Shown here one piece after another: positions 57,933 to 64,000 of a DNA stretch of 64,000 bases. Under the pieces are notes generated by a model. The model had not been told where the DNA came from, made no database searches, and was given only the letters and a program-made list of their open reading frames with translations. A program made the translations under genes and the position numbers. Position 1 is the first letter of the stretch, and each line of letters begins with the position of its first letter. This stretch comes from UBA4416 sp964543545 (GTDB taxonomy: Bacteria; Bacteroidota; Bacteroidia; B-17B0; Aurantibacillaceae), in assembly GCA_964543545.1 (NCBI GenBank), contig CAZIYT010000004.1:628525-692524 (forward strand), read 5' to 3'.

Positions 57933-60744
57933 TGCCCTCGGATTTTGCTTCTTCTTTTTTGGAGAAGTATTTTTTAAAGTTATAGGTGAATGTCACCAGG
58001 TAGTAGCGGTTCAGCACATTGGTTTGCGAATCCTGGATGTAGCTGTCGGTGTTTGTACGCGATACGCTGTTGTTCTGGTTTAAAATATCGTAGACCGTCA
58101 GCCTGATCTCAGCCTGCTTGTTCTTCAGGAATTTATAGCCGATGGCGGCATTCCATAAGGAGATGGATTGGTTGTAGGCGCTCGTTAAGCCGGAATAGTA
58201 AGTATTGGTATATTCGGTTTGCAGCACGAGGCCTTTGTAAGGATTGGCTGTGATTTTTAACCTGGAGTTTTGATTGAAGTAAGTGGTGTTGGAGGAAGTT
58301 TGCAGGGTGTTGAGGATATTGCTATAAGAAGAATTGGAAGAAATGGTGAAGTCGAATTTCTCGCTGATGTTACTGCTTAATACAAGACCCAAAGCACCTG
58401 TAGCCGTTTTGGCATAGTTGATATCGGTATTGATCAAACCGGGAATGTTCGTGTAATTACCTGATACATTCACGCTTAAATTGGTTTTCAGTTTGGAGAT
58501 CGGGAAGGTGTAATTAATGAAGGATCTTACGGAATAGTACCCATCCAGGTTCACCGGCCGGATGATCTGGGAACCCTTTTGTAAAAAAATGTCGTTATAC
58601 ACCACAGTATCCCGGTTGGCGATCAGGGTGCTGTTGCCAATGTAGTTATCGGAATAGTTGCCACCGATGAGCGCAAAGAAAGAGGTGGCTTTATCGGTAT
58701 TCACACCCGAATAGCGGATGTTGAGGTTCTGTTGGAAATCCTGTTTCAGATCGGGATTACCGGTGCTCAGTTGCAGCGAGTTGCTGTTATTGATCACATT
58801 CTGCAGCTGGTCGATGCTTGGCGCATTATTGCTGGTACGGTAATTCATCCGCAGGTTTTTCTTCGCCGAGAATTTATATTGCAGCTGTGCCGATGGCAGC
58901 ACCGACTCAAATGTTTTACTCAGGGTGTAGCTGCTAGGCACTTCCTGGTGCTTGGTGAGCTGAGCCCATTGGTAGGCACCGTTCACCGCGAAATTAAATT
59001 TCTCTTTCTGAAAGCGGTAGCCTAATCCCGCAGACTGCGATTGGTAATTGTTCCGGAAAACATTTGTCAGAAGGCTGTCTTCCGAAGAATACTGGTCGGT
59101 GAGGCCGTCCCAGTTATTCGTTCTTTTGGAAGAGTAGTTGTCGGTATAGCTCCCCGTGTAATTCACCAACAGAAAATTATTTTTATTGAGAGGCTCTGTG
59201 TAAGACACGTTGCCATTGATGGAGGCGCCGTTTTTCAGAATAGTGGATTGCTGGTCAATGGTATCACCCGTCAGGGTGTCGCCATAAAAATTATTGATCG
59301 TATACAGGAAATTCTCGCCCTGGTTTTTGGTGAGCGTTGGCGTGGCATTGATGGAGAACGTTCTTCCCTTTTTCGCAAAAGCATGCCTGTATAACAAAGG
59401 CACGGAAATATTATAACCCAGCTGATCGGAAGACGTACGGTTGTCGGTGGTGCTCAGCAAGGCATCGCTTCGGGTGTTCCTGCCCGAAAGGCTTTTCCGG
59501 CTATCGTTGTTCTGGAAAGACAGTCGCGGCTGGATGGTGATCGTATTCAATGAATCCAGCTTCGTCTCCAGCTTGAAGTTAATGCGGTTGTTGAAATTAT
59601 TGCTTTTGGAATTGTTTTTCTCATCGTAGATCAGCCCGTTGTTGGAGCCCAGCACATATTGCTGTAAAAGCGAGGAAACGGAATTGTTTTGTGTCCAGTT
59701 GAAAAAATAGCTTCCTGTCACCTCGGTTTTTTTACCCCATTTGTCAGAATAGTTTAATCCGAACAGGCTCGTGGTGTTGATCCCGTTCTGATTATTGACC
59801 TGGAAATTATCGGCACCGTTGGATGGAGGTCCGCCTTGTCCGCCACGTCCACCGCCTCTTCCGCCACGCCCACCGCCTGAGCTGCCGCTCATGACGCCCA
59901 CGAGGTCTTCCGAAGAAAAATTCTGCTGGTTAATGTTGTTCGACTGCCCTAAAATACTGATGCGGCGGTTTCCTTTGAAAATATTGGTGGTGAAGCCCCC
60001 GGTATATTTATCATCATAGCCGTAGCCTGCATACACCTTCCCGAAAACCCCGTTCCTGAACTGCGGCTTGGTCACAATGTTAATGGTTTTGGCGGTGTTG
60101 CCATCCTCAAAGCCTGTGAGCAGAGCCTGGTCGCTTTTTTTATCAAACACCTGTACCTTATCGATTACTTCTGCCGGCAGGTTTTTCAAAACGGCGGCGG
60201 CATCGTCACCAAAGAAAGGCTTGCCATCCACTAATACCTGTTTCACATCTTCGCCCTGTGCCTGTACCTTGCCGTCGGTAACGGTTACGCCGGGCATCTT
60301 GCCGACGAGGTCTTCGGCGCTGGCATCCTTATTTACCTTATATGCGCTGGAATTGAAGCTGGTGGTATCGCCGTTCTGGGTCGCCAGGGGCGCTTTGCCT
60401 TCCACCAATACCTCTTTTAGAATAGTAGAGTTCTGCGAAAGCGAGATGGGGCTCATGTTAATGGAATCGTTTCCTACGCTAAGGCTCCTGAACTGGTCCT
60501 TGTAGCCGAGAGACAGGATCTTGAGGATATACCTGCGTTGCGCTTCTGCGTTGAGGGTATAAACACCGTTAATGTCGGTCACTGTTCCTTTTACCATGAC
60601 GGAATCCCCCGGATTGAGCAGAAGAACGGAGGCACCGATAGCCGGCTGTTTGGTGTCATCCAATAATTTACCTTTAATGGTAACCGTTTGTGCGTTTGTA
60701 TTGATGAAGGCAAGCAGCAGGCCTATAGCGAAAAATTTCCTCAT
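57913..60744 (-). CDS. Outer-membrane beta-barrel protein, TonB-receptor-like
   Basis: This 943-residue protein has a signal peptide (1-18, KFFAIGLLLAFINTNAQ), a carboxypeptidase-like regulatory domain (about 20-100), a plug (ILKEVLVEGKAPLATQNGDT to about 230) and a 22-strand-type barrel of the OMP_b-brl_3 class. A Gly-Arg-rich stretch lies at about 285-310 (GSSGGGRGGRGGGRGGQGGP), probably an exposed loop. The TonB box is not obvious. The substrate is unknown. It is the first of three genes with CLC and HPP, so an anion or metal-linked import function is possible but unproven. Confidence 0.88.
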   Translation of the reverse strand: MRKFFAIGLLLAFINTNAQTVTIKGKLLDDTKQPAIGASVLLLNPGDSVMVKGTVTDINGVYTLNAEAQRRYILKILSLGYKDQFRSLSVGNDSINMSPISLSQNSTILKEVLVEGKAPLATQNGDTTSFNSSAYKVNKDASAEDLVGKMPGVTVTDGKVQAQGEDVKQVLVDGKPFFGDDAAAVLKNLPAEVIDKVQVFDKKSDQALLTGFEDGNTAKTINIVTKPQFRNGVFGKVYAGYGYDDKYTGGFTTNIFKGNRRISILGQSNNINQQNFSSEDLVGVMSGSSGGGRGGRGGGRGGQGGPPSNGADNFQVNNQNGINTTSLFGLNYSDKWGKKTEVTGSYFFNWTQNNSVSSLLQQYVLGSNNGLIYDEKNNSKSNNFNNRINFKLETKLDSLNTITIQPRLSFQNNDSRKSLSGRNTRSDALLSTTDNRTSSDQLGYNISVPLLYRHAFAKKGRTFSINATPTLTKNQGENFLYTINNFYGDTLTGDTIDQQSTILKNGASINGNVSYTEPLNKNNFLLVNYTGSYTDNYSSKRTNNWDGLTDQYSSEDSLLTNVFRNNYQSQSAGLGYRFQKEKFNFAVNGAYQWAQLTKHQEVPSSYTLSKTFESVLPSAQLQYKFSAKKNLRMNYRTSNNAPSIDQLQNVINNSNSLQLSTGNPDLKQDFQQNLNIRYSGVNTDKATSFFALIGGNYSDNYIGNSTLIANRDTVVYNDIFLQKGSQIIRPVNLDGYYSVRSFINYTFPISKLKTNLSVNVSGNYTNIPGLINTDINYAKTATGALGLVLSSNISEKFDFTISSNSSYSNILNTLQTSSNTTYFNQNSRLKITANPYKGLVLQTEYTNTYYSGLTSAYNQSISLWNAAIGYKFLKNKQAEIRLTVYDILNQNNSVSRTNTDSYIQDSQTNVLNRYYLVTFTYNFKKYFSKKEEAKSEGNEINKG

Positions 60745-60872
60745 GTGAGCTAAGACTTAAAAGTACTCTTATGGATTAATCCCGAGAGTTTAAAAAAAGT
60801 TAAATTAGTTTAAAGATCAAAGTGTTTAATCAAATAACTGTTGTATGAACCAACCTGTTGCCACTAAATAAT

Positions 60873-60880
60873 TATCTTTG
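60873..60880 (+). promoter_or_regulatory. -7 box of the DUF2911 gene
   Basis: TATCTTTG lies 29 bp before the ATG at 60910. A TTG is present a short way upstream (60858-60860), but the spacing is shorter than the usual Bacteroidota -33/-7 distance. Confidence 0.5.
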
Positions 60881-60909
60881 GCGCTCCTAAACCAATTAAA
60901 ACCTGTAAT

Positions 60910-61758
60910 ATGATTCAAACATTAAAAACCCTCACCGCTGCCCTTGCTCTCACTGTAGTAACCGGCACAAGCCTGCAGGCCCAGTTAAAAGTGCCTGCTC
61001 CAAGCCCGTCTCAAACGCTGAAACAAGCGATGGGCCTGTCTGAAATTACCATCGACTATTCTCGTCCAAGTGCCAAAGGCCGTGTGATTTATGGCGATGT
61101 GGTGCCTTTCGGAAAAGTATGGCGTACCGGTGCTAACGGCGCTACCAAAATTACCTTTGGAGAAGATGTAAAAGTAGAAGGAAATGCCGTAGCGGCAGGA
61201 ACTTATGCCTTGTATACTGTTCCAAACAAAGACAATTGGGAGATCATGCTGTATAAAGACCTGACCCTGGCCGGCAACGTAGCGGACTACAAAAAAGAGA
61301 ATGAATTGGTACGCTTTACCGTAAAGCCAAAAACCTTATCGGAAAAAGTAGAAACCTTCACCATCGATGTGGCTGATGTGACGTCTAACTCTGCGAATAT
61401 CGAGCTGAACTGGGAGAAAACCCGCGTAGCCTTCAATGTAACGGCTGATATCGACAGCAAGATCATGAAAAACATCGAAGCCAATGTGGTAAACGACAAC
61501 CGTCCGTATTTCCAGGCAGCAAGCTACTATTATGAAAATAATAAAGACCTTGCCAAAGCATCCGAGTGGGCTGACAAAGCCATTGCTGCTAATCCTAAAG
61601 CATTCTGGATCGTGTTATTGAAAGCAAAAATCCAGGCGAAGCAAAACGATAAAAAAGGAGCGGTTGCTTCTGCTGAGAAAGTGATCGCCCTGGCCAGCGA
61701 AGCTAAAAACGACGATTACGTAGCCATGGCTAAAAAGCTGATCGCTGAGAATAAGTAA
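60910..61758 (+). CDS. DUF2911 domain protein, secreted
   Basis: This 282-residue protein has a signal peptide (1-23, LTAALALTVVTGTSLQAQ), a DUF2911 domain (about 28-170: SEITIDYSRPSAKGRVIYGD, GKVWRTGANGATKITF, GTYALYTVPNKDNWEIML) and a C-terminal TPR-like helical part (200-282). The fold is abundant in Bacteroidota but its function is unknown. It is a separate gene with its own terminator. Confidence 0.9.
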   Translation: MIQTLKTLTAALALTVVTGTSLQAQLKVPAPSPSQTLKQAMGLSEITIDYSRPSAKGRVIYGDVVPFGKVWRTGANGATKITFGEDVKVEGNAVAAGTYALYTVPNKDNWEIMLYKDLTLAGNVADYKKENELVRFTVKPKTLSEKVETFTIDVADVTSNSANIELNWEKTRVAFNVTADIDSKIMKNIEANVVNDNRPYFQAASYYYENNKDLAKASEWADKAIAANPKAFWIVLLKAKIQAKQNDKKGAVASAEKVIALASEAKNDDYVAMAKKLIAENK

Positions 61759-61781
61759 TCTGTTACCTTCTATACTTAAAG

Positions 61782-61809
61782 AAATCCTGCCGTTGTGCAG
61801 GATTTTTTT
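61782..61809. terminator. Bidirectional terminator
   Basis: Stem AAATCCTGC / GCAGGATTT with a 6-nt loop, followed by seven T on the plus strand. On the minus strand it is followed by a shorter T-rich CTTTAAG. It ends the DUF2911 gene and lies 83 bp past the stop of the convergent symporter gene. Confidence 0.88.
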
Positions 61810-61891
61810 GTTTGTGGCTGTAAGTAAGAGAAGTGTTTGGCTCCGTAGGAGCAAAACCTATAGTTCCCCGTGATTGGTCATAAAAGTATCA

Positions 61892-63598
61892 TCATACGCC
61901 TGGTGTTGGTGCCACGCGCTTATTCATAAAGGCCTGTATGATGAAAGCAACAATCATCACCGCAAAACAGCCGATCACGTTGAGCCACAGAAAGGCGGTG
62001 AGGTTAGTGATCCAGGCATACACAATGAAGGCCTCCGCTACAAGAGCTGCATAAAACACAGCCGTTCCGCTGATTTTTTTCATGTAAAAGGCCACCAGGA
62101 AAATCCCGAGAATAGTTCCATAAAATAAGGATCCTAAAATATTCACCGCTTCGATGAGGTTACCCACTCGGCTGGCGTAAAAAGCGGTAATGATGCAAAA
62201 TACGCCCCAGGCAACGGTTGTCCAGCGGGAGGTCTTCAAATAACTTTTATCACTTTCTTCCTTTTTATACAGGCGTTTGTAAAAATCAACCACCGTCGTG
62301 GAGGCCAGGGAGTTGAGCCCGCTAGCCATAGAACCCATCGATGCCAGGAAGATAATCGCAATCAGCAGGCCGACAACACCCACCGGAAGTTGCTGTGTGA
62401 TGAAGCTCAGGAAAATATAATTGGTATCATTCGTATCGGCAGTCGGGCTGTTCTTTTTCATCAGGTCTGCCACTTCCTTACGGATGCCATTGCTCTTATC
62501 GTCGGCAGCCTTTACCCTTTTTCCGGCTTCATCAATGGCAGCCTCATTGTGGCTGTGGATGGCATCTACCAGCAGGTTTACCTGGGTCTGCTTTTCGTTG
62601 TGGGCAAGCGTGTAAGCCTGCTCCAGTTTTTGATAATCGTCTTTGTAGGCGCTTTTCTCTATCTGCTTGATTTCTGTCTTATTGAAAAACACCGGTGCCT
62701 GGTGGAACTGGTAAAAGGTAAATACCATCACGCCGATCAGCAGAATGAAGAACTGCATCGGGATCTTGATCAGGCCATTCATCACCAGGCCCAGGCGGCT
62801 TTGCGCAATCGACTTCCCGGTGAGGTAGCGCCCTACCTGCGACTGGTCGGTTCCGAAATAGGAAAGCTGCAAAAAGAAGCCACCGATAATGCCCGACCAG
62901 ATATTGTATTTGTTGTTGAGGTCGAAGCTGGTGTCAATGGCATTGATCTTTCCCATTTTTCCGGAGATGTGCAGGGCATCCGAAAAGCTGACGTTATCGG
63001 GGAGCAGGTGCACGACCATATACGCTGCCAGGAATAAGCCGGCAAAAATCACGCTCATCTGGAACAGCTGCGTATAGGAAACGGCTTTGGCGCCGCCATA
63101 CACCGTATAGCCTATCACGAGCAGCCCGTTGATCACGATGGTATAATTCACATCAATATTAAGGATCGTGGAAAGGATAATGGCCGGGGCATAAATGGTA
63201 ATGCCTGTTGAAAGCCCGCGTTGCAGCAGGAAGAGGAAGGCTGTTAGGGTCCTGGTTTTATTGTCGAAACGCTTTTCGAGAAACTCGTAAGCCGTAAAGA
63301 CATTTAGCTTGTTGTAGATCGGGATAAAGGTGATGCAAAGCACGACCATCGCCAGCGGCAGGCCAAAATAGAACTGCACGAAGCGCAGGCCGTCGGTGTA
63401 GCCTTGTCCCGGCGCCGATAGAAACGTAATGGCACTGGCCTGTGTCGCCATCACTGACAGGCCAACGTGGTACCAGGGCATTTTCCGGTCGGCCAGCAAA
63501 TAGCCTTCGATGTTTTTAGTGCCGCGGCTCTTCCAGGTCCCATAACCAATGATGGACAGGAGCGTAATTCCTAAAACTATCCAGTCGGTAATGCTCAT
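61892..63598 (-). CDS. Sodium:solute symporter (SSS) family protein
   Basis: This 568-residue transporter has about 13 membrane helices in the LeuT-type SSS pattern (helix 1 ITDWIVLGITLLSIIGYGTW, TQASAITFLSAPGQGYTDGL, GMGMASGLNSLASTTVVDFY-like Na site near 420). A hydrophilic stretch of about 75 residues (about 325-400, Lys- and Glu-rich) is inserted between two helices and faces outward. The solute is unknown; sialic acid or sugar-acid transport is common for near relatives. It overlaps the small upstream gene by 4 bp (ATGA). Confidence 0.9.
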   Translation of the reverse strand: MSITDWIVLGITLLSIIGYGTWKSRGTKNIEGYLLADRKMPWYHVGLSVMATQASAITFLSAPGQGYTDGLRFVQFYFGLPLAMVVLCITFIPIYNKLNVFTAYEFLEKRFDNKTRTLTAFLFLLQRGLSTGITIYAPAIILSTILNIDVNYTIVINGLLVIGYTVYGGAKAVSYTQLFQMSVIFAGLFLAAYMVVHLLPDNVSFSDALHISGKMGKINAIDTSFDLNNKYNIWSGIIGGFFLQLSYFGTDQSQVGRYLTGKSIAQSRLGLVMNGLIKIPMQFFILLIGVMVFTFYQFHQAPVFFNKTEIKQIEKSAYKDDYQKLEQAYTLAHNEKQTQVNLLVDAIHSHNEAAIDEAGKRVKAADDKSNGIRKEVADLMKKNSPTADTNDTNYIFLSFITQQLPVGVVGLLIAIIFLASMGSMASGLNSLASTTVVDFYKRLYKKEESDKSYLKTSRWTTVAWGVFCIITAFYASRVGNLIEAVNILGSLFYGTILGIFLVAFYMKKISGTAVFYAALVAEAFIVYAWITNLTAFLWLNVIGCFAVMIVAFIIQAFMNKRVAPTPGV

Positions 63599-63720
63599 TG
63601 ATACTGTTGTGTGAAGAGGTAAAGAAGAACGATGATCAGCACTAACACGCCGATCACCAGGGCATACACATTACGCCAGGAACCAAGGATGGGTGATTTT
63701 TCTTCTTCTTCGTTAATCAT
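63595..63720 (-). CDS. Small single-helix membrane protein
   Basis: From the ATG at 63720, 41 residues read MINEEEEKSPILGSWRNVYA, then a hydrophobic helix (LVIGVLVLIIVLLYLF) and TQQYQ. The TGA stop overlaps the symporter ATG as ATGA, so the two are translationally coupled. I recall such short proteins in front of SSS genes in other Bacteroidota. The role is perhaps a transporter accessory. Confidence 0.75.
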   Translation of the reverse strand: MINEEEEKSPILGSWRNVYALVIGVLVLIIVLLYLFTQQYQ

Positions 63721-64000
63721 GTTTATTTTACGATAAACTCTTTAATAGTCACATCGGGTAAAAATCCTGCCTCTTTGGATTTTGTATCGAGATGTTTTTC
63801 TTGTCAGTTCGAGTTCGTTTCCCGACTTCGCATGCCGCCATAGCTTTAGAGAAGGAGCAGCGCTCGAAGGGATAACTCATTTCTTTGTATATATCTGTTC
63901 CATTATATGTTCTTATATGCCTTATATGGTTTTATTGCACCCGAAGTGACAAGGCTCAGAACTCACAATCCATTCAAACTCCTCTTGTTCTCTATGTTTC
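63721..64000. other. End of window, non-coding with a possible gene remnant
   Basis: On the minus strand a short frame (63723-63803) ends KEAGFLPDVTIKEFIVK and looks like the true end of a protein, but an in-frame TGA at 63804-63806 precedes it. It may be the end of a broken gene. The rest has no convincing gene; it is AT-rich with runs such as TATATGTTCTTATATG (63911-63926). Confidence 0.3.

Overview
The window is from a member of the Bacteroidota. Signs are the TAnnTTTG-type -7 promoter boxes, near-leaderless starts, a type IX secretion (Por-type) C-terminal tail, a TonB-type receptor with a carboxypeptidase-like regulatory domain, a two-component propeller protein, DUF2911 and TPR sensor kinases. 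I cannot name the genus. No rRNA, tRNA, CRISPR array or insertion sequence is visible.

Region 1 (1-14.5 kb) is a low-oxygen / redox-stress locus. On the minus strand are a cbb3 oxidase (ccoN, cut by the window edge), ccoS, the copper ATPase ccoI, a patatin-like lipase, a thioredoxin-like protein and a coiled-coil protein. Divergent from these are a PAS sensor kinase and an unusual response regulator fused to a CRP/FNR-type DNA-binding module. They are followed by DoxX, universal stress proteins, a TauE-type exporter and several small unknown proteins. Five promoters carry two TGA-N6-TCA half-site pairs 22 bp apart, at 33 (34 in one) and 55 (56 in one) bp from the centre of the -7 box. A sixth (11.4 kb) has the outer pair plus one half-site of the inner. 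This looks like a local regulon of the fused regulator or an FNR relative. A deletion scar at 12.3-12.98 kb has left an ATP-cone / D-lactate dehydrogenase chimera and a nitroreductase stub.

Region 2 (14.5-27.6 kb) is a defence-like island with two modules. Module A is an overlapping four-gene operon: cytosine-C5 methyltransferase, ParB-like protein, SNF2-type helicase, and a protein ending in a TIR domain. Module B is two caspase-like peptidases, two unknown proteins and a TPR histidine kinase with a NarL/LuxR-type regulator. Two nearly identical 20-bp palindromes, one in front of each caspase transcription unit, suggest one self-controlled circuit.

Region 3 (27.9-37.4 kb) is chromosomal background: a choice-of-anchor V type secreted protein, an ArsR-controlled operon (ArsR, SRPBCC, DoxX, YdeI-like, DUF4256) with two operators, a beta-lactamase-fold lipoprotein, a propeller lipoprotein, two TonB-C-like paralogues ending in Gly-Gly-Cys, and an OmpR-type two-component pair. 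Four 11-bp-spaced direct repeats lie in the divergent promoter of that pair.

Region 4 (37.5-54 kb) is a Tc toxin locus: a large TcA subunit, then a fused TcB-TcC (SpvB/RHS) protein with a variable C-terminal cassette and a small membrane protein behind it, possibly its immunity partner.

Region 5 (54.3-64 kb) is housekeeping and transport: a GreA/GreB-C-like protein, a lipase, an operon of outer-membrane receptor, CLC-family protein and HPP-family protein, a DUF2911 protein, and a sodium:solute symporter with a 41-residue membrane partner.
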